Shown piece after piece: positions 1 through 5,739 of a DNA stretch of 6,999 nt. How positions within the stretch are numbered: position 1 is the stretch's first letter; every line of letters starts with the position of its first letter. The stretch comes from an uncultured Kingella sp. (lineage in GTDB: Bacteria; Pseudomonadota; Gammaproteobacteria; Burkholderiales; Neisseriaceae), in contig CAKARD010000071.1 of NCBI GenBank assembly GCA_916720425.1, forward strand, positions 1 through 6,999, written 5' to 3'. The translations under genes and the position numbers were made by a program. The notes below the pieces were generated by a model. That model did no database searches. It was not told where the DNA came from and saw nothing but the letters and a program-made list of their open reading frames with translations.

Positions 1-460
1 ATAATCTCTCTTTATTGTTGTTATTAATCTTATCCATAATTTCTTTTATGGAATAATGGCTAATATCATCGGAGTAATAGCCTAAGACCAATTCATTTTC
101 ACGTAAAGGTAAGAAATCTTGGTGAAGGTATAGTTTTTCTGTAATTTTATGCGCCACATCTTTTAGTCGTTTAGGGTAAATAAAAATGGCTTTCAATTCT
201 GGTTTTTTAGATTGAATATTTGGAAAGGTTACAAATCCACTGGGCGAAAGAAGAAGTTTTAATTCATTGTTTTTTAAAGAAGGTATTGGTTGAGTTGTTT
301 GTATTTTGGATTCAGTAGTTTTGGTCTTAATATTAGCATCAACTTTAGCTACTACTTTAGCCTTGGTTTGTTCAGGCAATAAGGTATTTATAACGTGTGC
401 ATCTTTGAAAAACTGTTTTGGATTTCTTAATAATTTTTTAAATTTTTTGATTACTCTCAT
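1..460 (-). other. Candidate separate downstream gene or internal start within the glycosyltransferase frame
   Basis: An ATG at 458-460 (Met356 of the long frame) has a GAGG at 469-472, eight bases upstream, which is a better ribosome site than that of the annotated start at 1525. The protein from here begins MRVIKKFKKLLRNPKQFF, a basic segment with the pattern R-N-P-x-x-F-F-x-D. From memory, similar segments occur near the N-terminus of, or between domains in, proteins of capsule and surface-polysaccharide loci. A low-complexity linker follows (INTLLPEQTKAK onward), then a region I cannot assign. It may be a translationally coupled second gene, an alternative product, or simply the C-terminal half of a fusion. 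Confidence 0.4.
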
Positions 461-1525
461 AGTCTTTGCCTCATTTTTTTTAATATGAATAATAGGGGGT
501 AAAATAATCTTATCATATGGGATATAGTAAAGTTCTAGTGATTTATTTTGTAAAATTGTTAATGTACAACCAAGAAAATTTTCGTTTATTGAGTGAATAA
601 ATTTGTTGACGGCTACTTGGTATGATGCTAATTCAAATGGTGCTTTTAATGCATTTATAATGTTTTGGTAAAATTGTTCTACTTGCCAAGCTTGGGTAAG
701 ATAACGATTTAATGGGCTGGAAAGATATTCACAAATACCAAGATGTGACCAAGTTACAATCCGTGCGTATTGTGTTAATGCTTCTGTGGCAACCATTGAC
801 CAACTTTCAAAAATACTGGGAATAATGACAATATCACCACTTTTAATCTGCTCTAGTGAGCTTTTTTCCAATCCATTGATATAATGAAAAGATTTTATTT
901 TTTTATGCCTTTTAATGTATCGTTTAAGATTATGATCTCCAATACAATAAATATCAAGATGGGAAAAATAAGGCAGAAAATCCAACCCTTTTAATTTTTC
1001 TCCTCTACTAAAGAAATAAATTTTAGGAACCAGCTGCGTTTGGCTATGCTGAGAGGGATCGGTTTTGCTTGAGTTGTGTTGTATTGGGTTGGGATAAATA
1101 ATGATTTTTTTATTTATTTTGAAAAGTTGTGTGCTTACTTTAGCAATAATTTTAGATGGTGCAGAAATATATTTCGCACGATCTAAAATAAGCTGTTCTT
1201 CTGCTTTCAATTTTTCATCTATATTAAGAGATTGAAAATAATTTCCAACAATTTTGCTACAATGCAATCGGATATGAATATTATCATGTACCACGTATTT
1301 AGTGGAGTATTGGGTTTCAGGTGCTTCAATTAAGCGTATGTGATGTTTACTAACAAACAGTGCAACACGTTTTCTGAAATGTTCAAGATTTTCATTATAT
1401 TTTAAACTAAGTACGTAAGTATTGACACCATTATCTTTCAAAATATTTTGTGCACTCTTGATATAACTGGTAATGCCACTTTGTTGTTTGCCAATAGGAT
1501 CAATATAGAGAATATCAATATTCAT
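1..1525 (-). CDS. GT4-like glycosyltransferase, N-terminal part of a longer (possibly fused) open frame; 3' end outside window
   Basis: Translating the complement from the ATG at 1525 gives 508 codons with no stop before the window edge. Residues 1-160 look like the N-terminal Rossmann half of a GT-B enzyme (IDPIGKQQSGITSYI at 8-22, then IIIYPNPI at 141-148). Residues 169-330 look like the nucleotide-sugar half, with SRGEKLKGLDFL at 173-184 and the GT4 E-x7-E signature at E240/E248 within PSIFESWSMVATEAL. By family it should transfer a sugar from an NDP-sugar in the cytoplasm to a growing surface glycan; donor and acceptor cannot be read. Residues 356-378 form a basic motif, 379-425 a Lys/Thr/Gln-rich linker, and 426 onward an unrecognised region. 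An in-frame TAG lies eight codons upstream, so this ATG is the first possible start; no clear Shine-Dalgarno precedes it. It is more AT-rich than gshA (16/60 GC in 481-540 against 25/60 in 5041-5100), as is common in exchanged polysaccharide loci. The glycosyltransferase call is firm, its single-gene status is not. Confidence 0.85.
   Translation of the reverse strand, partial: MNIDILYIDPIGKQQSGITSYIKSAQNILKDNGVNTYVLSLKYNENLEHFRKRVALFVSKHHIRLIEAPETQYSTKYVVHDNIHIRLHCSKIVGNYFQSLNIDEKLKAEEQLILDRAKYISAPSKIIAKVSTQLFKINKKIIIYPNPIQHNSSKTDPSQHSQTQLVPKIYFFSRGEKLKGLDFLPYFSHLDIYCIGDHNLKRYIKRHKKIKSFHYINGLEKSSLEQIKSGDIVIIPSIFESWSMVATEALTQYARIVTWSHLGICEYLSSPLNRYLTQAWQVEQFYQNIINALKAPFELASYQVAVNKFIHSINENFLGCTLTILQNKSLELYYIPYDKIILPPIIHIKKNEAKTMRVIKKFKKLLRNPKQFFKDAHVINTLLPEQTKAKVVAKVDANIKTKTTESKIQTTQPIPSLKNNELKLLLSPSGFVTFPNIQSKKPELKAIFIYPKRLKDVAHKITEKLYLHQDFLPLRENELVLGYYSDDISHYSIKEIMDKINNNNKERL
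474..481 (-). repeat. A8 homopolymer at the domain junction of the glycosyltransferase frame
   Basis: Eight consecutive A residues on the coding strand (T on the plus strand) span codons 349-351. With eight A, the frame stays open through both halves. With nine A, the next codon is TGA. With seven A, the frame reads ATG AGG CAA AGA CTA TGA, ending at residue 355, and that TGA overlaps the ATG at 460-458 as ATGA. Length changes here would therefore switch between a fused and a split product. A run of eight is not rare by itself in DNA this AT-rich. Confidence 0.6.
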
Positions 1526-1554
1526 TGTGTTTGTATTTGAGAGTATCTAAGTGG

Positions 1555-1592
1555 TAATCTATTCGTAGATTAAAGTGCTAGTTATACTTTAA
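1555..1592. repeat. Two overlapping inverted repeats in the glycosyltransferase leader
   Basis: TAATCTA (1555-1561) and TAGATTA (1566-1572) form a perfect 7-bp stem around a four-base loop. TTAAAGT (1570-1576) and ACTTTAA (1586-1592) form a second 7-bp stem around nine bases. They share 1570-1572, so both cannot form in full at once. They lie between the proposed promoter at 1620-1648 and the start codon at 1525, so they would be in the mRNA leader. Stems this short occur by chance in AT-rich DNA. Confidence 0.35.
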
Positions 1593-1619
1593 ATTAAAGA
1601 AAATAATGGATTTCCTCTG

Positions 1620-1648
1620 ATTTTACATTGGATTGATGTGTAAAACAA
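1620..1648 (-). promoter_or_regulatory. Putative sigma70 promoter of the glycosyltransferase gene
   Basis: On the minus strand, TTGTTT (1648-1643) and TAAAAT (1625-1620) are separated by 17 bases. The -10 matches the consensus in five of six positions and the -35 in three, including TTG. Transcription would start near 1613, giving a leader of about 90 bases. Confidence 0.35.
1621..1645. promoter_or_regulatory. 25-bp dyad TTTTACA-N11-TGTAAAA overlapping the promoter, candidate operator
   Basis: Perfect 7-bp arms lie at 1621-1627 and 1639-1645 with centres 18 bases apart, a spacing possible for a dimeric helix-turn-helix regulator. The dyad covers the spacer and parts of both hexamers of the proposed promoter, where binding would block polymerase. 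The regulator is unknown. The AT-rich arms make chance a real alternative. Confidence 0.3.
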
Positions 1649-1676
1649 GCATCAGTTTTGTACTGTAATGCAGAAA

Positions 1677-1732
1677 AGTTATACATAAAAATCTATGTAT
1701 AACTCCTCAACCATATCTTATTGTTGAGGAGT
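1677..1732 (-). terminator. Pair of overlapping perfect hairpins, probable terminator of the barrel-protein gene
   Basis: The first hairpin met by transcription from 3034 has 10-bp perfect arms GTTGAGGAGT (1723-1732) and ACTCCTCAAC (1702-1711) around 11 bases; it begins 13 bases past the stop codon. The second has 11-bp perfect arms AGTTATACATA (1677-1687) and TATGTATAACT (1694-1704) around six bases. They share 1702-1704, so full formation of one opens the base of the other. A run of five T lies in the loop of the second hairpin, with more T-rich sequence after it. There is no classical U-tract directly after the first stem, so intrinsic termination is likely but not certain. Confidence 0.5.
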
Positions 1733-1744
1733 GAGTGGGTTAAC

Positions 1745-3034
1745 TTAAAACCAATAACCAAAATTAAAGGTTACGCCATTGCTGCCTTTGGAGTGAATAT
1801 AGCTCATTCCCGCACGTAAAAATGACAATTTCCCTTTTTGGTTTTTGTGTGAACCTAAGGTTAAACCAAATTCTTGCATATCTTTCATAAATGGTTTATC
1901 ACTGCCTACATAGCGCGTATCAATAATAGAATATTCTAATGCTAATTTTTTGTCTTTAATTTGAATAGGTTGAGACAGCATTATGCCATTACGGAGCATA
2001 ATTTGCTTAATGTTGGGATTGAAAGAATAGTCACCAGCACTAAATTTACCTGTTTTGTAGTAACCAATCATATTACCAATATTTAAATCAAAGCTGTTTA
2101 GTGGGATACGATATGTACTCATTAAGCTACCGCTGTATACTGCTGCAACGGTCGCGCGATCCACTGAACCTGTAACAGAATAACGAAGACCAGGGGTTAA
2201 TGTCCAGTTTTCAGTAATACCAAAACGGTGTGCTACCCCTAAACCTACGTGATAACCACGTGATGAACCGATAGTATACATCGTTAAAGGTACGCTGATG
2301 ATTAATTGAGAACGTGGATCGTTGGCATTTGTACCAATAGAATAAGATAAAGGCAAAGTGGTGCTGGTTACCCGTTCGTTTGTGTCAGAAATTTTATATG
2401 TACCTACGGTTAAGCCTGCACCCAAGAGGTTTATTGTGCCATTATTATTGTTGTTGTTTACTGTACTACTTTCTGTATCTGTATCTGAGCTATCACTAGA
2501 AGAAGTTTCTGTTGCGATGCTACTGACAATGTTGCTAGAACCGTCCATGCCTGTTGCATAATCAGTGGTAGCTAAGCTGGGCATCAAACCGCTGGCACCT
2601 GTAATAGGGCTGGCGGTAGAGTTTTTAGCTTGATATTGCATAATGGTACTCATGATGCCACTGTGTTTCATCCAGTCTTCAAATTCGTCTTCTGTTTTTT
2701 TGCGTGTTGTACCAGTGAAACTTTGTGAGATGTTAATGTCATCAGACTGAAACGTGAGTGTGGTGGAGTTGGCATCGTACGATACGGTAAAATCCACGTC
2801 ATTAAAACGGCCTTCACCAATTGCTGCGGATCTAGAAGTATAATTGTGGTTAGAATTTTTAAAATCTTTAGCAGCATCAATAATATCTTGTGCTTTGCTG
2901 GCACAGATGGTGTTACCCGTTACCCCATCTACATCTACACGAAAACCATAACTACCGCTACAAGATAAGTCTGCCCAAGCAGTAGTAGACAGTAGTGCGG
3001 AAAAAATAGCCACAGCGATTAATTTTGCTTTCAT
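1745..3034 (-). CDS. Secreted outer-membrane beta-barrel protein with N-terminal globular domain and S/T/D/N-rich linker, family unknown
   Basis: The 429-residue product begins with a signal peptide (MKAKLIAVAIFSALLSTTAWA, likely cut before Asp22). Mature residues 22-155 form a polar, possibly globular part. Its only two cysteines in the early region, Cys25 and Cys44, could form a disulfide in the periplasm or outside. Residues 170-200 are a flexible linker rich in Ser, Thr and Asp ending in six Asn (193-198). From about 205 to the end, short alternating hydrophobic/polar strands separated by turns fit an outer-membrane beta-barrel. The protein ends in NFGYWF, with the terminal Phe favoured by the Bam assembly machinery. 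The order (passenger, linker, C-terminal barrel) recalls a very small autotransporter, but the barrel is about 225 residues and no family is recognised. The start is supported by AAGGTG five bases upstream of the ATG. It is divergent from ppsR and probably transcribed alone. Confidence 0.85.
   Translation of the reverse strand: MKAKLIAVAIFSALLSTTAWADLSCSGSYGFRVDVDGVTGNTICASKAQDIIDAAKDFKNSNHNYTSRSAAIGEGRFNDVDFTVSYDANSTTLTFQSDDINISQSFTGTTRKKTEDEFEDWMKHSGIMSTIMQYQAKNSTASPITGASGLMPSLATTDYATGMDGSSNIVSSIATETSSSDSSDTDTESSTVNNNNNNGTINLLGAGLTVGTYKISDTNERVTSTTLPLSYSIGTNANDPRSQLIISVPLTMYTIGSSRGYHVGLGVAHRFGITENWTLTPGLRYSVTGSVDRATVAAVYSGSLMSTYRIPLNSFDLNIGNMIGYYKTGKFSAGDYSFNPNIKQIMLRNGIMLSQPIQIKDKKLALEYSIIDTRYVGSDKPFMKDMQEFGLTLGSHKNQKGKLSFLRAGMSYIHSKGSNGVTFNFGYWF
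2441..2458 (-). repeat. Trinucleotide repeat encoding Asn6 (AAC x3, AAT x3)
   Basis: Eighteen bases of in-frame AAC and AAT codons encode residues 193-198 in the linker of the barrel protein. Slippage would change linker length without shifting the frame, so length variation between strains is plausible. Confidence 0.6.
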
Positions 3035-3063
3035 TTAAACACCTTTTTCTGATACATGAAAAT

Positions 3064-3171
3064 TTATGTAAATATTATGCACTCTTTTGCTGGTTTATTG
3101 AGTATTATCTTAGGATATTTTGAATATATTTGTGTGGCTATGTTAAAATAGTAACAGAGAAATTTACATAA
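3064..3171. promoter_or_regulatory. Inverted 10-bp sites in the divergent promoter region, candidate shared operator
   Basis: TTATGTAAAT (3064-3073) and its exact complement ATTTACATAA (3162-3171) face each other in the 215-base gap between the barrel gene and ppsR. The right site lies just downstream of the proposed ppsR -10. The left site lies directly downstream of a possible minus-strand -10, CATAAT at 3079-3074, which has no good -35. The core TTTACAT also occurs in the dyad at 1621-1645. The sequence is AT-rich, so chance is not excluded. Confidence 0.25.
3120..3149 (+). promoter_or_regulatory. Putative promoter of ppsR
   Basis: TTGAAT (3120-3125) and TAAAAT (3144-3149) are separated by 18 bases, with TG at 3141-3142 placed as an extended -10 (TGnTAAAAT). 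The start point would be near 3156, giving a leader of about 94 bases. AAGGA at 3239-3243 is the ribosome site. Confidence 0.45.
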
Positions 3172-3249
3172 TCATTTGAAACCAATAGAAATAATTAATA
3201 TTACTTTTATGAGTATGTTGTTTATTTTTTACCACATTAAGGAAAAATT

Positions 3250-4062
3250 ATGACATCACGACGTGTCTATTACGTTTCTGACCGTACGGGTTTAACTGCT
3301 GAAAATATTGGTGATGCGCTACTAGAACAATTTTCTGATTTAACCTTTTTGTGTACGACTTGTCCATTTGTTGATACAGTTGAAAAGGCGCATCATTTGG
3401 TTAAAGAAATTAATGAAACGGCTAAAACATGTCGTTTTCGTCCTTTAATTATATACAGTGTTGTCAATAATGAAATTCGTGAAATTATTAAAACAGCTCA
3501 AGGATTGCATTTGAATTTTTTTGAGTCTTTTTTAGGTAAGTTGGAAGAGGAGTTTGGGCAGGCTGCTAAACATGCGGTAGAAAGTCGTGCGTATGATGTC
3601 GTTAAATATGATGCACGTATGGAAGCGGTCAATTTTGCCCTCAATCATGATGATGGAATATCAGATCGCGAATTGCAAGAAGCAGATGTCATTTTGATGG
3701 GTGTATCACGTTCGGGTAAAACACCAACTTGTTTATATTTAGCATTGCAATATGGTATTCGTGCTGCTAATTATCCGCTTACGCCTGATGATTTGGATAC
3801 CGATGATTTGCCGCGTATGGTGAAAAATTATCGCAACAAATTGTTTGGCTTAACCATTCAGCCTGAACGTTTGCATCAAATTCGTCAAGAACGTCGTCCC
3901 AATTCCACTTATTCTGCTCTCAATACATGCAAGCAAGAGGTTAGTGATGCACAGGCGATATTTCGTCGACATGGTATTCCATTTGCTAATACTACGCATA
4001 AATCGGTTGAAGAATTGGCGGTACATATCTTGCAAGAGTGTCATTTGACTCGAAAATATTAA
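3250..4062 (+). CDS. ppsR: PEP synthase regulatory protein (bifunctional kinase / pyrophosphorylase, DUF299 family)
   Basis: The 270-residue protein has the full pattern of the family: YYVSDRTGLTAENIG at 7-21, the conserved segment HDDGISDRELQEADVILMGV, and the P-loop-like nucleotide site GVSRSGKTPT at 151-160. These are followed by the family's conserved ALQYGIRAANYPL, FGLTIQPERL and RPNSTYSAL segments. Length is normal (the E. coli homologue has 277 residues). By family it inactivates phosphoenolpyruvate synthase by ADP-dependent phosphorylation of a threonine. It reactivates the enzyme by phosphate-dependent removal that releases pyrophosphate, so it sets the direction between pyruvate and PEP in the cytoplasm. 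The start is supported by AAGGA six bases upstream of the ATG. The target gene ppsA, often its divergent neighbour, is not here: the divergent gene is the barrel protein. No sign of damage. Assignment is by motif recognition and is strong. Confidence 0.95.
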   Translation: MTSRRVYYVSDRTGLTAENIGDALLEQFSDLTFLCTTCPFVDTVEKAHHLVKEINETAKTCRFRPLIIYSVVNNEIREIIKTAQGLHLNFFESFLGKLEEEFGQAAKHAVESRAYDVVKYDARMEAVNFALNHDDGISDRELQEADVILMGVSRSGKTPTCLYLALQYGIRAANYPLTPDDLDTDDLPRMVKNYRNKLFGLTIQPERLHQIRQERRPNSTYSALNTCKQEVSDAQAIFRRHGIPFANTTHKSVEELAVHILQECHLTRKY

Positions 4063-4088
4063 GTACCTATTATGGTAGGTTGTAGTGG

Positions 4089-4119
4089 TTGCGCCCACAT
4101 AGCGTGGTGTAGGGCGCAA
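4089..4119. repeat. GC-rich palindrome between convergent genes, REP-like or bidirectional transcription end
   Basis: TTGCGCCC (4089-4096) and GGGCGCAA (4112-4119) form a perfect 8-bp GC-rich stem around 15 bases; inner ACA/TGT can extend it with one bulged A. A smaller overlapping hairpin, GCGC-AAT-GCGC, spans 4114-4124. A weak stem ACCTA/TAGGT lies at 4065-4080, just after the ppsR stop. No U-tract follows the main stem on either strand; the T7 of the gshA transcript (4140-4134) comes before it. The strong GC bias against AT-rich surroundings resembles dispersed intergenic palindromes of gammaproteobacteria. It may protect mRNA ends or help termination for both genes. Confidence 0.45.
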
Positions 4120-4140
4120 TGCGCGTTTATGGCAAAAAAA

Positions 4141-5484
4141 CTATTGTGATAGTTCTAATGATGCCGCCAGTAGTGATAAACGTGCCATGACACCGTATAC
4201 ATATAAACGGTTAGCCGCACAATCAGATTGTGTGGAGTCAGGGCGTATTATGTCCAAATCGTCCCATTGTTCAAAGACGCGTTTGCATTGTGTTTGGGTT
4301 TCATCATCAGGAGCGCTGCCTGCATTGGGTATGCTGCCTTGCAGCGGAATAAACACCATGCCCCCTGCGTTAAGATTTTCATCATTGGCACGCCCCTCAT
4401 GCACGCGGAAAAAGCCACCAATGACAAATCGATCCATCATATAGACAACAGGTTCGCATACGGCATTGTCTAACGTTTCATAAGTATAAATGCCTTCTTG
4501 TACTATCACTTCGCTAACTTCTAAACCTTCTTTGATTTTTGCCATTTTATTGCGATTTTTGCGATTGAGTCCACGTACTTCTTCGGCAGATTTTACGCTC
4601 ATCACACCCATACCATAGGTGCCTGCATCGGCTTTGACAATCACAAATGGTTGATCAGGAATACCTTTTTCATCGTATTTGGCTTGAATTTTGGTTAATA
4701 CACGTTCTACAGCTTCTGCCAGTGCATCCTCTCCTTCACGTTCTTGAAAGTTTAAGCCACTAATTTGCTCAAAATAGGGATTGATTTGCCATTCATCTAT
4801 ATTGATTAATTGAGCAAACTCTTGCGCCACTTGATTGTATGCAGTGAAATGATGGGTTTTGCGACGAGTGGTCCAACCACTATATAAGGGCGGTAAAATC
4901 TTCTGTTGAATGTCTTGTAAAATAGTGGGGATACCTGCAGATAAATCGTTATTCAGTAACACAAAACAAGGCGAAAATCCATCTTCAAGATGAACACGAT
5001 CGCGTGTGCGTTTTAATGGTTCTAGTAATAAGGTATTGCCATTGGCCGTAGTTAATTCAGTGGCAACCGTAATTTCAGGGTTAATAGAACCAATGCGTAC
5101 ATCAAAACCTGCATTAATCAAAATTTGTGATAAAGCATAAACATTTTGTAAATAAAAGGTATTACGTGTATGGTTTTCTGGAATCAGTAGAACTGATTTG
5201 GCCGTTTGGCAGGCACGTTCAATCGCATCTTGTGCGGCAATAGTGGCTAAGGGAATAAAATGCGGGTTGAGATTGTTAAACCCTCCTGGGAACAAATTCA
5301 TGTCTATGCTTGCTATTTTGTAACCCGCATTGCGAATGTCCACCGAACCGTAAAAAGGCGGCGTATGTTGTTGCCATTTTTGGCGAAACCACGCTTCAAT
5401 TTTGCTGTGGTTAATCAAAATAATGTTTTCAAATTCGGCGAGATAATCTGCGTATTTTGGGGATACTTTGGGTAAATTCATCAT
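4141..5484 (-). CDS. gshA: Glutamate-cysteine ligase, ferrooxidans/proteobacterial type
   Basis: The 447-residue protein matches what I recall of the GshA family first shown in Acidithiobacillus ferrooxidans (TIGR02049), distinct in sequence from the E. coli enzyme. It joins L-glutamate and L-cysteine with ATP to give gamma-glutamylcysteine, the first step of glutathione synthesis, in the cytoplasm. Visible features are SIDMNLFPGGFNNLN at 59-73, a glycine-rich ATP-binding segment KADAGTYGMGV at 284-294, VQEGI at 328-332, and EPVVYMMDRFVIGGFFRVH at 344-362, consistent with an ATP-grasp-like fold. Length is as expected. Two adjacent ATGs (5484 and 5481) both fit AGGA at 5496-5493; the first, eight bases away, is chosen. 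gshB is not adjacent. The gene stands alone, convergent with ppsR and divergent from the sugar transferase. Confidence 0.9.
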   Translation of the reverse strand: MMNLPKVSPKYADYLAEFENIILINHSKIEAWFRQKWQQHTPPFYGSVDIRNAGYKIASIDMNLFPGGFNNLNPHFIPLATIAAQDAIERACQTAKSVLLIPENHTRNTFYLQNVYALSQILINAGFDVRIGSINPEITVATELTTANGNTLLLEPLKRTRDRVHLEDGFSPCFVLLNNDLSAGIPTILQDIQQKILPPLYSGWTTRRKTHHFTAYNQVAQEFAQLINIDEWQINPYFEQISGLNFQEREGEDALAEAVERVLTKIQAKYDEKGIPDQPFVIVKADAGTYGMGVMSVKSAEEVRGLNRKNRNKMAKIKEGLEVSEVIVQEGIYTYETLDNAVCEPVVYMMDRFVIGGFFRVHEGRANDENLNAGGMVFIPLQGSIPNAGSAPDDETQTQCKRVFEQWDDLDIIRPDSTQSDCAANRLYVYGVMARLSLLAASLELSQ

Positions 5485-5507
5485 GATACGCTTCCTGTGT
5501 TTATTGG

Positions 5508-5536
5508 GTTATAAAGATAAGGTTGGTGATAGTAAA
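5508..5536 (-). promoter_or_regulatory. Putative promoter of gshA
   Basis: On the minus strand, TTTACT (5536-5531) and TATAAC (5513-5508) are separated by 17 bases; they match the consensus at four and five positions. Transcription would start near 5501, leaving a leader of about 17 bases that still contains the AGGA ribosome site. Confidence 0.45.
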
Positions 5537-5739
5537 TTAACAAAAAATAATGTAACGTTGTTCAATATATCATTAGCTTTTAGAGAATAGCAATTATTCT
5601 ATATTAAATTCACTTTACGTATTCAAAAAATCTCCATCGCGTTATACTGTCCAATTATTCATACGGCCATGCATCATATTATCAATTGTATGATCGTATT
5701 GATTGTGTCAACACATCAGCCTAATAGCCAACTTTATCC
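5537..5739. other. AT-rich divergent intergenic region with small dyads
   Basis: No open frame or RNA gene is seen. TGTGT-CA-ACACA (5704-5715) is a near-perfect 12-base palindrome 24 bases before the sugar-transferase start, and ATCATA/TATGAT arms lie at 5673-5678 and 5689-5694. TATACT at 5643-5648 is a possible plus-strand -10 with no good -35. TTGATT and TAATAG with a 17-base spacer end at 5727 and would give an almost leaderless mRNA. No promoter choice is secure. Confidence 0.3.

Noticed and set aside
306..488. 60-codon plus-strand open frame with hydrophobic product
   Set aside because: It lies entirely antisense to the well-supported glycosyltransferase; its hydrophobic look comes from reading Lys/Asn-rich codons backwards, and there is no ribosome site.
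1105..1111. Other seven-base homopolymers (also 2695-2701, 3516-3522, 4134-4140)
   Set aside because: Runs of seven are expected several times in DNA of this composition and, unlike 474-481, these are not placed at a domain junction with overlapping stop and start codons.
2358..2561. 67-codon plus-strand open frame
   Set aside because: Antisense to the Ser/Thr linker region of the barrel protein; low-complexity Val/Leu/Ser product typical of a shadow.
2668..2904. 78-codon minus-strand open frame
   Set aside because: Overlaps the barrel-protein gene in another frame, with no start signal or recognisable motif.
3850..4119. 89-codon minus-strand open frame crossing the end of ppsR
   Set aside because: Antisense to the conserved C-terminal part of ppsR, and its start falls in the GC-rich palindrome without a ribosome site.
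4187..4473. Two overlapping plus-strand open frames of 85 and 81 codons
   Set aside because: Both are antisense to the conserved C-terminal part of gshA and have no recognisable motif.
5260..5475. 71-codon plus-strand open frame
   Set aside because: Antisense to the N-terminal part of gshA and has no ribosome site.
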